From contig NC_087071.1 in the NCBI RefSeq assembly GCF_963678635.1, forward strand, positions 4,665,624 through 4,729,623: a DNA stretch of 64,000 bases, written 5' to 3'. This DNA is from Symsagittifera roscoffensis (Eukaryota > Xenacoelomorpha > Acoela > Convolutidae). Under the pieces are notes generated by a model. The model was given only the letters and a program-made list of their open reading frames with translations, was not told where the DNA came from and made no database searches. A program made the position numbers and the translations under genes. Positions 50,366 to 63,181 of the stretch are shown piece after piece. Numbering within the stretch: position 1 is the stretch's first letter; every line of letters begins with the position of its first letter.

Positions 50366-52306
50366 GCAGCCCAGCACTTTCCACACTTAGCTGGCAAAAT
50401 TTAATTTCAGTTTTCTTTTATCTAATCATTTTTTTAAATTTCTTCAAATAAAAAAAACTAAAACGCAAAAAATAACACTTAAAATTTCATTCTTCCTTAC
50501 TTGCCTTTTATTATTCTTGAAAGATTATTCAAAACTCTCTCAATGACTCACCAGCTTCACAGTCAGTTTGGCTAAAAACCAAAAAAAAGTGATGCAAAAA
50601 TTATTCTTTTTCAACTTAGTTAAAGGCAATTAACCAAGATTAATTGTTGAATTTAAATTTTAATGTAATTAAAATTGTTAAAAAAATGTTCCAGACAGAA
50701 AATTATCAAAAAATGAGCTACATTTCTTCCAAAAAAAGATCAGTTTGAACGGAACTAGATATTAGTTTATTGTCTTCAAAGTATCCAAAACTGTTTCTTA
50801 ATCTTTTTAAAGAAAGCTATTAAAGTTTCCGTATCACAATACACAAATGAAATTTCAAAAATGGTTCCTCAGATTGAATTGAACTACGTTTTCAAAAATT
50901 GTCTTAATTAATCTGGCAGAAAATAATGCAGACATAACGCTTCAATTTCAACTGAGTCATGTCCAAGGCCATTGCTTCTTCTGGTATCTTTGGTTGACGT
51001 TTTGAAATATATTTTCCTAAACACCTAATTGAGTAGTCAAGCACTGATATACGCGCACAAGGCCATTTTCATGTTTAATTTTTGCAATATGATAGATGAT
51101 ATAGGGTTTTATTTGCAGTTTTGGCTTCCAATGCCTTGTTTTGAGAGCACCCGCAATCAGTTCAAATCATTGATAATTATTACATTTTGATTTTGCTATC
51201 ATCCTTTCTAATATTGGGAATTTTTTCTAATATAATCAATTGACACTCGATTATATTCTCCTTTTTTCAAAAAAAAAATTTAACCATTATCAAACACTTT
51301 AATCAGTTTTTATCTACTACTAAATTTTTTGTTTTTCAATACTTTTACGCTGAATTATATACGAATATTTATTTTCAATTTTTTATTTTTTGTTTTAAAA
51401 AAACTTTATTTTAGGTTTTTGTTTTTGACTTCCGATCTACAATCATGGGACAAACAATTGCATTTTTTTTATTCCAACGAGCAAATAAACAAATATTTTC
51501 TTTGTCGTTTTTCTGTCGTTTTCTCTGCAAATTTCTACGTAACAAGCTAGGCAAAAATTATTCCAAGGAGCTGGTTTCATCAAAACTGGAATAAACATCT
51601 TATGATGTCAGAAGAAGCCAGTTTAATCTAAATCAATTTATAGGTGTTCTGCTTGTGAAAACTTTCTCTTGATCATCATAGAAATGAGTTTGCCTGTATA
51701 GGCTCGAGTTATTTTAGTTGGAATCCTACAAGCATGATTCACATAAGGCGCATGGGAGAAATACAGACATTGGATTTTAAAAATTTGAGCGCCGTCAATG
51801 AGAGGCTAGAACTTTCCCTTCTAGTTTTTTGGACAAATGACTGCTCCCATTTATGCTCAGGACTGCCATGAGCAGTTCTTCTGTCTCTCTTCTTGCCTCA
51901 TTTTGTCCAACTTTTTTTAAAGCTCTCAAGACTTTTTTTTGTTTTGTCAAAATAGACACGATTGTTTTTTTTTTACTCCGGAAAAAGTTTTTTTCAATTT
52001 TTTGTTAGTATTTTGTCTGCGGTAAAGAGAGTAAGTAAAACGCATTAACTTCTCAAAAAAGCAATTTGAGCCCATGAAGTTATACTATTTGTGTTCTTTG
52101 CCAGGATGATTCCACATGCAAATTGAGCGATCTCTAAATGTAGTTAAAATAAACTGATTCTTCCATATCTTTCAAAATGAAAGTTTTAACATTGTTTCGA
52201 AATAATTGCAGAGAAATTGACAAAAATTGGATTGAAATTTTTCATTGAAATCACACAGTTGGATTTTTTTGTCCCGTGACTCTAAGTTTTGTCTTTATTT
52301 TGCAAT
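50366..52306. other. Intergenic, no gene seen
   Basis: AT-rich sequence, only short chance frames. Confidence 0.5.
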
Positions 52307-53045
52307 TCAGATCTAAAATTCTTTATTTCTTGCATGAATTGATTCTCAGATCTGAAATATTTTGTTTCAGATCTTGATAAGAATTTACAAATTTCAGATC
52401 TGAAATTTGAATCTGAAATAGAAAATTTCAAATCTGAAATAACCTTGAAAAATAAAATTTCAGATCTGAAATCAGATCTGAGAAATCCTTTGTTAAATTA
52501 TAATTTAAGCATTTCGAGCAAAAAATGTAGTTTTTATTTTTTGATGTTTCTGCAATACACAATTATGTTTAAATTAACTAGCGGTCAGAAAAACTTCCGA
52601 ACCTTTTTCCAAACAGATTTTTGTTTGAACTAAAATTCTTGTTCAACTAGGATAAAAAGTTTTCAAAAACTGTTATAAAACTTCTAACAATTTTGATTTT
52701 CATTCGCTACTTGCTTGGGGGAACATACTTCGCCAGTCTCCACCTCGAGACTATGCTGAGTACCTGCTAGTAGCTAGCAGAAGCTAAAAAACTCGAATTA
52801 AGCAAAAATTGTGTCCGAATCATTGATTTTTCAGATCTGAATTAACCAAGAAAAACTAAGTTTCAGGTCTGAAATTAGGTCTGAATAGAATATTTTAGAT
52901 ATGAAATAACCAAGAAAGAGAAAATTTCAGACCTGAAATTAGATCTGAAATAAACAATTCCTAAAGTATCCACGCGTTATTTAAATATTTCACAACCTAA
53001 TTCAGATCTTAAATTTAGATCTGAAAAAGGTTGTTTCAGATTTAA
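52307..53045 (+). repeat. Array of the palindrome TTTCAGATCTGAAA and variants
   Basis: Perfect ATTTCAGATCTGAAAT copies stand at about 52391 and 52457, and more than ten half or variant copies (CAGATCTGA, AAATCTGAAAT, CAGGTCTGAAATTAGG) lie in two clusters, 52307-52485 and 52830-53045, with a plain gap between. Each full copy is self-complementary. Confidence 0.7.
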
Positions 53046-53094
53046 TTTAGAAAATTTAATGGGTACGGGGTGAAAATAATTTAATTGAAATAAA

Positions 53095-53250
53095 TGCATA
53101 ACAATGGAACTTATAGTTGGTAATAGTGGACTATAACTGGTGATAGTGGATATACTGTATTATAACAGTTATAGTGGTCTATAACCGATAAAGAAATTTT
53201 AGGGGAACTATAATCACTTGAAATCAACTATAAGAGCTACAATTGGCTGG
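53095..53250 (+). repeat. Short repeats of a TATAACTGGTGATAGTGG type
   Basis: Several motifs of the form CTATAACyG and GATAGTGG alternate over about 150 bases. Confidence 0.35.
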
Positions 53251-53346
53251 AAAATGTCGCGATTTGAATTGTTTATAAATGCTTAAAAGCATCTAATGAG
53301 GTATTTGAACTCAGTTATTGTTGTTACAAAAACGCATCTTTCAGTA

Positions 53347-54050
53347 CCCGATTTGACCAAGTATACTAATCATTCAAATTTCACATGAAAAAAAATACTT
53401 GTCGTGGTTTTCGGCGTTTTTTGTTTTTGTCCCAAACGACAATAAGGTTCGCTTTTTTACAAGAAAACTCATATGTTAAGTGACAATGAAGAATCACTCA
53501 GGTAAACTGCATTTGAAGATTCACCGAGAGAGTTGATCTGTTAACCGTATATCGTAATTATAGCTAGAAAACTTAAAACTTTTTGAACAGCTAGAAAAGT
53601 TTTTCTTCAAAAAAATTTTGGAGATTGAAAAAAGTGGCATATTTTGTTGACAGAAGTAAAATTATTTTGACAACAACAAAAAACGATTAAAGTTTCGTTC
53701 ACACAAAAAATTTTTTACACACTTTTTTGTTCACACACATTTGATTCTTATGTAGAAACAACTCAGCCGGTACTTTATAGACAAAATCAAGAAAAGGTAA
53801 ATTGTTTTTTTTTTAAAATTGTGTAATTGGGCATAGATTTGGTTTTGCAACAAAAAATATCCCAAAAGTTTTGATTTTTTTTGGCAAACTTTTCTACGTT
53901 TGTACAAAACCCCATAATACAACATTCATATAGAAAATCGTATGACAAGCATATTTTACCCCACACATAATGCATGGAATTGTATGATAAGCAGCTTTGT
54001 TATTTAAAATTATGCAAAAAAGCTTTTTTGCGTATAGAGGTCAACGCAGG
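53347..54050 (+). mobile_element. CATACAATTT-rich inverted-repeat element, copy 4 (704 bp)
   Basis: Ends CCCGATTTGACC and GAGGTCAACGCAGG. The right part has AATCGTATGACAAGCATATTTTACCCC and GGAATTGTATGATAAGCA, as in the other copies. Confidence 0.6.
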
Positions 54051-54414
54051 TTTTCATTTAAATCCATTTTAATCGAAAACTTATCTTAATCTTGTATTCC
54101 GGAATTTATCCACGCTCCTTGATTCGTGCAATGTCACATCTCGTATATAACCCATATGATGGAAAAGTTTAAATGCAAATAATTTAATGCTTGCTTCAAT
54201 CTCGAGCATGGATAGCAGTTGACATTGAGGAGCAGCCCGCACTTTTTTTAAGAACGATTACGCAAATCAAAGTACGATGGACAACAAAACACAGATTGGA
54301 TAAAGTTGCTAAGCCCCGTAAATGAAAACAGGCAAAATTTTTGACGTTTGAATGGAGTTTTCCCAACCGTTCTAAACATAAATATATTGCATATATAAAT
54401 GTTTTTGTATTTCA

Positions 54415-54459
<45 letters not shown>

Positions 54460-54500
54460 AAATATATATATTTCAATATAAATATATATAAATATATATG
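54415..54500. repeat. AT/TATA microsatellite
   Basis: A pure (AT)n run at about 54421-54456 is flanked by two copies of TTTCAATATAAATATATAT. Confidence 0.9.
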
Positions 54501-55826
54501 ACTGTCATAGTAAAAAGGCCAGTCGGAAAACAGTTTTGGAAGAAAATTGACTAAGAAAAACAAAAAAAAACTTAAAAAATTTTTTTTTAAGTTTCAAAAA
54601 TTCGTCAAATTTTTTCGCAGAACTTTTCAGAATTTTCTAATCTTTGTTTACAAAATGGCGCTAAAAAACTCATAAATCAATTTTATTTGAGTAAAACTAA
54701 GTTTTCACGCTTAAAAACGCATAAGGAAGCTATTGTAAACATACACACACCATTTTGTCCGAAATAAGACCAAAAATCTTAAATTTTAAAACAGTTTTTC
54801 TCGACACAGTGAAAAAAAAAAATTGAATTTTGTAATGTTTGAATCACAATTGAAACGGCTTTATATGTCACTCAAAACTTTTCGATAGTTATTTGTGCTA
54901 CCTAGTTTTGCGTGGAAAACAAAAGAGAAAAAAAATTCAAACAGACCCAATGGTCGGAAAAACAATGCAAAATGGTCGGAACAACAATGCATGAAAACCT
55001 TGCAATTTGAAACCATCAGTTTAAGATTTTTTATAACTGATTTTTCCAAAATGCAAGGTTGTAACGGAGATTTCTAAATTTGAACTCTGGATTGAACCGA
55101 GTATCATTCTGGTCTAGTACTATTAGCCAGTTTGATGTTAAAACTGAGAAGAAATGCGGTTATCTACGAAAAATGAATTGATTAGGAAAAGCAGTTTATT
55201 GAAATTGTTTTTAATTGGATATTTTTTTAAGTTTCAATTTGTTATTTTTTCTATAGTCTGGCTAATTTGAAAATATACTCCTTGAAATTTTCTAATGACG
55301 TAATTTTTTAATCTCAAATCTCTTTAGAAGAGGCAAGGCAAAAGAGTTTTAAGTCAGCGTTTTTGAAAATAAATCAGGTATGTCAAAGTAGAAGATTGAG
55401 TAAAATGACCAAAATTGATCGTCCGAAGGTTTTTTCTAGAAACCATAATCTTAAAAATGGGTAAGCAAGATCATGACTAGGCATAGAAAGAAAAAAAACC
55501 ATTTTCAATTCACGGAACAAAAATTGTAACTTTTTTTACTTTTGTGCGATGGAATGAAACTTTTTTTACGTTTTTTTTTTAGTTTATATACCTTTTTTTA
55601 TAAATAGATAACTGATATTTTGACCTGCGACAGACGAACAATTGTTTTTAGAAATTGTTGGATGAGAATTTTTTAAATCGTGGTACCTTGCCAATCAATA
55701 GCAACTTGTCAAAACAGCCTTTTTGCTAAATTCAAATTTGTTGGCTTATAACTTTAAAATGAAAAATTGGTGGACTTGAAATTGTCTTTAAAGAGGTCAA
55801 AAACATTGAGTAAGATGAACAAAAAC
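54501..55826. other. Intergenic, no gene seen
   Basis: AT-rich DNA, no convincing frames. A doubled AATGGTCGGAAnAACAATGCA motif lies near 54950-54990. Confidence 0.45.
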
Positions 55827-56022
55827 CATTACGCGGCCAAACTGTGTACTGGATAGGCGCACAATTATGTCTCTGTATATTCCTGGATTCCAGAGACACA
55901 TTTTTTAACATGTTAAACTTTGTCGGAACGATCAAAGAAAAAAATAAAATGAGAAGAAATGGAGCGTCTTTTTTGCGGAATCCGCTTACATTTCACAAAA
56001 CGCACAGTTTGGCCTCGTAATG
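55827..56022 (+). mobile_element. About 200-bp inverted-repeat MITE, copy 4 (best-preserved ends)
   Basis: The 20-base ends CATTACGCGGCCAAACTGTG and CACAGTTTGGCCTCGTAATG are inverted repeats with one mismatch. AAAC on both sides could be a 4-bp target duplication, though it is low-complexity. No coding capacity. This copy defines the family ends used for the other three. Confidence 0.75.
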
Positions 56023-57409
56023 AAACAGCTACAAATGTTTCTGACATTTCTGACATTTCAATTCTATAAGCTGGTGAAAATAGTTGATAGAAACCAATTT
56101 CACACCAACATCAACCATGAAATGAGTTTTTTCATCAAGCAGGCCTGTCAAATTTTCAAAAGTTTTGAGAAAATAGATTGGTTTAATTTAGTTTTCAATA
56201 CTTGCTCAAAAATATGAAGAATGAAAAAAACGTTGTTCGTTTTTTACATGAAGCAACTTTTTCCCATAGAATTTCTATATGTCGTTTGTAAGCTATAAAA
56301 AAACTAAAACAATTTCATTGGCTTCTCAAATAAAAAATTTGAACCCCTAAGTTCTAAATTTCTCTGCCGATTTTGAGAAAAAATAACCATATGAACAATT
56401 CTCTGACTGGCTGTTCCAAACTTTTAAATCCAAACTCTATCCAATCGGTTGTTAGGTGTCTGAACATTTCAAACCTTTATCTGAAATAAGAAAACGACAT
56501 AAAGACGAAACAAAAGTTCGTTCAGCTGCTTAGTAGAAACTAAAAACTAGCATTTTGTTTGTTAATAACTCTTGTTTTTGCGTTTTGAGGCATATAATAA
56601 AAACAACAAGGCAGCCATTCGTTCGGTATTTTATTAATCATTTATCAAAGTTTTTGAGTTATGTCAGGTAATGACATCTTGCTTTGAAGCAGTAAAAAGG
56701 AAATTACTTCGAGTTTACCTTTACCTCTAATAATTGCCATTAAAAGTTGCACAAAAATTGTTTGTTTGTTTCATCTAGTTGACGTTAATGACACCAATAA
56801 AAGATAATTTTGGTCTTTTTTTACCCTTTTCATCAATTTTGTGATTAACTAAAACCGTTAGTATGACTTCAGTTTACAGTTTTTGAAAAAAAATTCGAAC
56901 TTTTTTTTCCTTTTCTTTTTGCTGGGAAAGTGCATCGCGAAGATATTTTTGGTCTCAATTAATTGATAAATTGTCATATAATTTTTCTGACTATTTTAAT
57001 CAAAAGAAAGCTGTTTTCATAAAAAAAAACTTTTTCTTGATTAGTGTAATTAATTAAGATTTTTTTTGAACAATTTTTGACCAACAACATACTTTTTTGA
57101 GATGGGATAACAACTGGAAAAGAGAGCCATCTGAACTTAAGAATATCATTATGAGGAGTTAATTTTTTCTATTTCATATTAAATAAAATAGTTCAATGGG
57201 CCATTCAATCGAAGTTCGTCTCACAATATCTGGTAAACATTTAATGTTTTCAATTTTTTTGGCAACTGTTGTTTTGAAAGCAATGGTTTTAGCTAAAGCC
57301 TCTTGCAAATATCTTCAAAAACAAATTGCCCAATTTTTTTGGCGCAGAGACAATTATCGCTCTGATCAGCTGCCATTTATCCTTGATTAGGAAAAAACAA
57401 ATTATACCT
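56023..57409. other. Intergenic, no gene seen
   Basis: AT-rich. ATG at 57196 opens a short frame with a GTAAAC donor-like site at 57233; support is too weak for a call. Confidence 0.4.
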
Positions 57410-57535
57410 CGGAATTAGCGCTAAAATATCTCTGAGTCAGCGCTGAAAGTCGCAGCTCGAAAATAGCGCTAATTTTTCTCTGAAACAGCTATGAATGTTG
57501 AATTTAGCGCTGAACTGTTTTTAATTTAGCGTTGC
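57410..57535 (+). repeat. Repeated TTAGCGCT motifs
   Basis: The half-palindrome TTAGCGCT or AGCGCTGA recurs about five times in 125 bases with CTCTGA spacers. Confidence 0.45.
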
Positions 57536-57614
57536 TTTTTGGAATAGCCTGGTGACACTGAAATATCTATGATTAAGTGCTGCAGTTTAGTTAAAATATT
57601 CGTCGCTGTTTCAG

Positions 57615-57740
57615 GCCTTGATCACTGGCCACTTATCCAAGTATATTTCCAGCTTTTTTTCATGGTATACTGCTGAATCGGGGATGACTATTAAGAAGCT
57701 CAAGCCAGGTGAGTTCAACACGGTCGAGACTAAAAATTAG
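57615..57740 (+). CDS. Possible terminal exon, 41 codons
   Basis: After a GTTTCAG acceptor the frame reads ALITGHLSKYISSFFSWYTA, then SGMTIKKLKPGEFNTVETKN and TAG. A donor-like CCAG|GTGAGT lies inside it at about 57708, so it could also be an internal exon. The composition is protein-like, but there is no partner exon and no poly(A) signal nearby. Confidence 0.2.
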   Translation, partial: ALITGHLSKYISSFFSWYTAESGMTIKKLKPGEFNTVETKN

Positions 57741-58574
57741 CTCACTTTATAGTAATTCAGTGGAACAATTTAGTAAATGTCAAATTATAAAAAGTTGCGA
57801 TTTCGCTCTTAAATGCAGGAAAATATATGAGAGCGCCTAGCCTATTTATGTTTTTTCATTGAACAATTTAAAGTGCAGAATTTTTTTATTTTGAATGACC
57901 AAATTTTGCTTTCAATTGGGTTTTTTTCATGTCAAAATTCCGGCCTGAGTCTAGGCAATTTGAGAAAACGGAAAAAATAATTGATGATTGTTTGAATAAA
58001 TTCGGTCGTTACACTTTTGCCTCAGTTAGCTTAACTAGGAGCTCTAGAGTTGGCTAGCACCTAAGCCGCTACACCGAGTTAAATCAGAAGAAATGGAGTA
58101 TCTGGTACTAATTTTTGTTTAAAATTTCACTTCTTTTAAGAACAGTTTTCAAGGTTTAGAAATTTTGGAGAAAAAAATTTTTTGAGTGAAGTTTTTGAGA
58201 ATGCAAACTGAACTCATAAGCCACGGATTCATCAGATCTGTAGGAAAAAAAGGACCTGCACTGTATTGTACACGAAACCAGATGAAGTGCACATACAGAT
58301 ATTCTGTTTTTAAAAGAGTTTCTTCAAACAAAATTGAAATTGATGGAAAACTTCGAAACATGCAAAACATGGAAACTTAATTGAAAATGACATAAAAAAA
58401 GATTTTTCTCAATTATTTAAAAGTTCGTAGTGTAATTTTTAGCACAAATACCGTCAACCACTCTTATTTAAAGGAAACAATGATTTTTTGATGCTGTGAT
58501 TTGATTGCCATCCTAATTTAGTGTTCAAACGAAACCCCAATTCATCAAGTTTTACATTTCCACACTGAACACTA

Positions 58575-58841
58575 CTACTGGAGAACGAATTGGCTCCATT
58601 TATCTTTTGCTTTGCTTATAGATTGAGGAATTGTTTTAAATGTAATCCTGAAAATGACTGCTTTGACACTTTGAATTTCACCCTTGTCGATTTTGTTGGT
58701 GTCATATGCAGAATCCAAAGTGCCTATCCAAAGTTTGCCGACAAAAAACTCATACTTTAACTTGGCTGCTTTACTATATTCGTCGTCTTGTCCAAACTCT
58801 GAAAGATACAGCGCTTTTTTAGATCCATCTTGTCTAAACAT
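58575..58841 (-). CDS. Protein-like 88-aa minus-strand frame
   Basis: An ATG preceded by an in-frame TAA opens a charged, balanced peptide (FRQDGSKKALYLSEFGQDDE, then KLWIGTLDSAYDTNKIDKGE), GC-richer than its surroundings, ending in TAG. There is no signal peptide and no clear poly(A) signal. It lies about 600 bases downstream, on the same strand, of the coiled-coil relic at 59417-59700, so both may belong to one decayed gene or transposon. Confidence 0.28.
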   Translation of the reverse strand: MFRQDGSKKALYLSEFGQDDEYSKAAKLKYEFFVGKLWIGTLDSAYDTNKIDKGEIQSVKAVIFRITFKTIPQSISKAKDKWSQFVLQ

Positions 58842-58901
58842 TCTTCTTCGAATGGAAATTTAAATGAGCTGCTTTCAAAAACAAATAATGTTTCGTCACC
58901 A

Positions 58902-59018
58902 AGACAGAAAGAAAACAAATGGGCAGTTTCTGAGTTTCAATGCAAATAGTTCCAGTGAAGTGAGATAGGGACCAGTTTTAAGTTTATGTAAATGCCATCA
59001 ATTGTTTTCTTTCTGTCT
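58902..59018. repeat. Perfect 17-bp inverted repeat around 83 bases
   Basis: AGACAGAAAGAAAACAA (58902-58918) and its exact complement (59002-59018) could form a hairpin or mark a small MITE. Confidence 0.65.
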
Positions 59019-59416
59019 AGAGACCTGCTCCTTTGACCTTGTGATCTCTAACGTCTGTTCTGATCTGAAATAAAACAGTGCAGTAAGATTTCGATTTGAT
59101 GCCTTACAGTTGAACTAAAAATACAACTTATTTACAATCTTTTGATATTTCAAACATACGACTTTAACAGAAGATTCCAAAATGGTCAGCACACTGGGGT
59201 CTGTTCAACCCCCCCCCCCTCCAAAATTCCCGTTTTTAAAACTACTGTAGTTTTGGTATAGTGCAATGAAATTTGTCTCAGTGAACAAATCAACTATTGT
59301 GAACAGATTTGTTCTTCATACCATACATCCTAGCATCAAGCATTAAACCATTATAACAATTTTAATTTCGGGAAAAGTGGAACGGAGTTGCACACTGAAG
59401 TCTCTCCTGTCGCGTT

Positions 59417-59700
59417 TCATTTTCTGTGAAGTACTTTTTGCTCCAAAAATTGCTAATTAAAGCTATCAATCTCGTTAAGACGTTTTGCAAGAGCCTCTTC
59501 AAAACTTTTAATACTATTTTTGTCCGACCGCGTTTTTCCTTAAAGATCAGCCGCTAATTTTTTGTGGTTTTTTTGTAATTTTTGCTGTTGTGCGATGCAT
59601 GCTCGTTTTCTATGCATTCGAGATACATAACGACCTTGCAGTCGTTGCACCATCAGCTAATGGCTTTCTGAAGCTCGTCATGTTTTGGCCATGCTCGGTC
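59417..59700 (-). pseudogene. Decayed coiled-coil gene, relic 2
   Basis: Read on the minus strand, a Gln/Lys/Leu-rich coil (QQQKLQKNHKKLAADL) continues after a TAA into SIKSFEEALAKRLNEIDSF and, after a TAG, QFLEQKVLHRK. Upstream, the bases around AACATGACGAGC...TTAGCTGATG align with relic 1 (42631-43101), and the two coils end alike (QKLQxxxxKL). Phase changes near 59660 make it untranslatable. Confidence 0.35.
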
Positions 59701-61027
59701 AACTCCATGCTTAGTTTCTCTTGTCGCAAGTTCAACCAAGAATATCGAATAAAACTTTCACATCTGCCACTTTTAATGAGTAAAATACAGAATTAGAGTT
59801 GGTACGTTGTATTGAACCCTTTTCATGTCTGACTCCTTTGAGACAGGTTTTGAGTGGTCCACTAAGCGAATGCGCGCAAGGTAACGCGTGTGGGTTTTCC
59901 AGAGCATCAGAGCAATTAGAATATTCTAGAATGCTGACTTTTTTGGTTGCTATTTTGTCAAATCAGTAAGTTCTGATCAATTTTGAAAAAAGTCGACAGA
60001 GAGAGTTTTTGGCTCTTTACTTAAATTTCACGGATAACCAGTAAAGTTTTGACACCTCAAATTTCTCCAGAAAATTTGGTTATATTTTTTTAAAAATGTT
60101 TTATATGTGAGCCTCAGTAATTGATTTTTAAATGCAAATTGCAATGATCTAGATGAAAATCGACAATGAAGAATTTTTTTTTTCAAGTTCGTGGGAAGAA
60201 TAAAACTGACATGTTACTCGGAAAGCACGAATTATAATTCGATTTTTTCATTAGATGGAAATCGAAACATGCCAAAACTCAGTCGAAATGGCAGAAACAT
60301 ACCTCGATCACACTTCGAATAATACCTCAAACATGGAAAAACTCTTCTTCTTTTCGGGTTACTCTATAGCTTGAGCTACTAGTTCGAAAACATGTGTACA
60401 TTTTTTTATAGACTGCTACTTCTCTGATTGGTTTGCTCACTTTAATTTTTGACTTTCATATTCGAGCACACAATAATTTTTGACCAAAAAAAAAGATTAC
60501 TTGAGACAGATCAAAATATATCAAACTTCTTTGAAAATTAAATTTTGAGCAACGCCATAGACGCTCCAAAACATCTTCAAACAAATAAAAATTTGAAATG
60601 TTTTTTTTCTAATACAAAACTATTTTTTAGAAAATTCTAGTATTTGTTTTCTGATCAGAACTTTTTTTAGAAAAAAAACATAAAATTATACTTTTAATTT
60701 TTTCAGTTCATTATAAATGAAAATCAAAATCTAATCAAATTCGGTCAAGTTAATCAAAACAGAACTTGCGCAAGCTCAAAAAAACCCATACGACTTCGAT
60801 ATTTAACTACAGTGCTTGTTTTAAGAACGTCAATGTTTTCTCTGATGAGAAAGTCAAAATCAAACCAAAATTGATCGAGGTGGTTGCAACATAGCTGGGT
60901 TGCGATATTAAATTCTAGACTACTTGATTATCTCAAGAAAACAAAATTTTTCCCCTTTTTGGTCTAAAGGATCGAAACATATCTGTCATGAGTGAAGCAA
61001 AGTCGTGCGCATCTTTTTTGTCGAGAT
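59701..61027. other. Intergenic, no gene seen
   Basis: AT-rich DNA without convincing frames. Confidence 0.5.
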
Positions 61028-62091
61028 GAAAAAAACTTGAAGTGATTACTTGTACCCAAATTCTAATGAAAAAAAATTGGTATGTTTTAACATTTGATTA
61101 ATTTCAATTTCGTACTTATAATGAAAGAATTAATTCTTAGTCATAAATATATAAAAGCCTTTTAATGAATTGAATCTATCTGCTTCTAGAAGAAATGCAA
61201 CTCACACTGACAAACTTGACATTGAAGTCGATTCAAAATTATTCTTAAACAGATAAAACTGTGTATCAATTGTATTGCGATAGCACAATTAGATAAATTA
61301 ACCTATTAAAATTGGACTAAATTGATTTTTACGGTAGAAATTATGCATAAATATTATTTAAATATAGTTGAATGGATTTTCGCCAACTAGTTAAAACCAT
61401 CAAAATCTCAACAAAATTGATATACTTGAACTGTAAATTTTGTTTCGAAACTTGAGCAAATTTTATTTCCAAGAAACTTATATATAAACGATGGAGAGCA
61501 GGAGTCATTCGAGGAGATTTTTTTCCTCAAACAATTGCGTTGAAGGGATCTCCTTTTCAATTGTGCAAAACTAAGTGTTCCCGCGGTAATTAAAAAGGAA
61601 ATTTTTGCATATTTTTCCTATGTCTGTTTCTTTATCGTTTTTCTAAGCTGTTTTTTTTTGTTTGTCAATAATATTTATTTCAGAAATCAAATTAAAAAAA
61701 CTTATTTTTGGCGCAGAAAAAAAAATTAGTTATCCTTTTTTTGTTTTTTTCATGCCAAATATCAAAACAAAAAATCTATTGAAAAACATATGTTACATTT
61801 TGTGTGGCTGTTTGATAATCCGTTTGATTATAGCTTGCTTATAACCTGTATAAAAAGAGCAGACAAAAAATTAGTCACAAGTCGATGTAATCAATTTAAA
61901 TCTTTTTTATGGTTACTTAAACCCGTAAAAAATGATGCTAAAAATGACACAAAAAGTTTTAAAGCGATTCAAAATCGATTGAAATTGATTTTTTAAACTG
62001 CGATTTGCATCATTAAATTGAACTGATTCTCAAACAACGATTTCAATTAATTTTTTTTTAATAGTTTTCTGGTACCTTATCTGTATATAAT
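61028..62091 (+). repeat. Tandem duplication, unit 1 (about 1.06 kb)
   Basis: It runs from GAAAAAAACTTGAAGTGATTAC to CTGGTACCTTATCTGTATATAAT and is repeated head to tail at 62110-63181 with roughly 5% differences and a few small indels. Both units keep two TATA-like strings (ATATATAAACG near 61485 and TGTATAAAAAG near 61848) and the motif GGAGAGCAGGAGTCATTCGA. The short frames inside are not conserved as protein. Confidence 0.85.
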
Positions 62092-62109
62092 ATGTATATA
62101 ACCTTATCT

Positions 62110-63181
62110 GAAAAAAACTTGAAGTGATTACTTGGACCCGAATTCTTATGAAAAAAAATTGGAATGTTTCAACATTTGATTAATTTCAATTTCGTACTTA
62201 TAATGAAAGAATTAATTCTTAGTCATAAATAAATAAAAAACCTTTTACTGAATTGAAACTATCTGCTTCTAGAAGAAATGCAACTCACACTGACAAACTT
62301 GACATTGAAGTCGATTCAAATTTTTTCCTAAACAGATAAAACTGTGTATTAATTGTATTGCCATAGCACATTTAGATACATAAACCTATTAAAATTGGAC
62401 TAAATTGCTTTTTTACGGTAGAAATTATGCATAAATATTATTTAAATATAGTTAAATGGATTTTCGCCAACTAGTTTAAACCATCAAAATCTCAACAAAA
62501 TTGATTTAATTTAATTGTAAATTTTGTTTCGAAGCTTGAGCAAATTGTATTTCCAAGAAACTTCTATATAAACGATGGAGAGCAGGAGTCATTCGAGGAG
62601 ATTTTTTTCCTCAAACAATTACCTTGAACGAAGATCCTTTTCAATTGTCCAAAACTAAGTGTTCCCGCGGTAATTAAAAGTAAATTTTTGCATATTTTTC
62701 CTATGTCTGTTTCTTTATCAATTTTCTAAGCTGTTTTTTTTGTCAATAATATTTAATTCAAAAATCAAATTAAAAAAACTTATTTTTGGCGCAGAAAAAA
62801 GTATTAGTTATCCTTTTTTTGTTTTTTTCATGCCAAATATCAAAACGAAAAATCTATTGAAAAACATAAGTTACATTTTTTGTTGCTATTTGTCTACTGT
62901 TTGATAATCTGTTTGATTATAACCTGCTTATAACCTGTATAAAAGGAGCAGACAAAAAATTAGTCACAAGTCGATGTAATCAATTTAAATCTTTTTTATG
63001 GTTACTCAAACCCGTAAACAATGATGCTAAAAATGACACAAAAAGATTTAAAGCAATTCAAAATCGATTGAAATTGATTTTTTAAACTGCGATTTGCATC
63101 ATCAAATTGAACTGATTGTCAAACAACGATTTTAATCAAATTTTTTTTATATAGTTTTCTGGTACCTTATCTGTATATAAT
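62110..63181 (+). repeat. Tandem duplication, unit 2 (about 1.07 kb)
   Basis: Second unit of the duplication. An 18-base spacer with an extra ATATGTATATAACCTTATCT separates the units. Confidence 0.85.

Noticed and set aside
59021-59073. Exon-like segment after a TTTCTGTCTAG acceptor, with AATAAA at its stop
   Set aside because: The acceptor is the right arm of the 17-bp inverted repeat at 58902-59018, and no partner exon exists.
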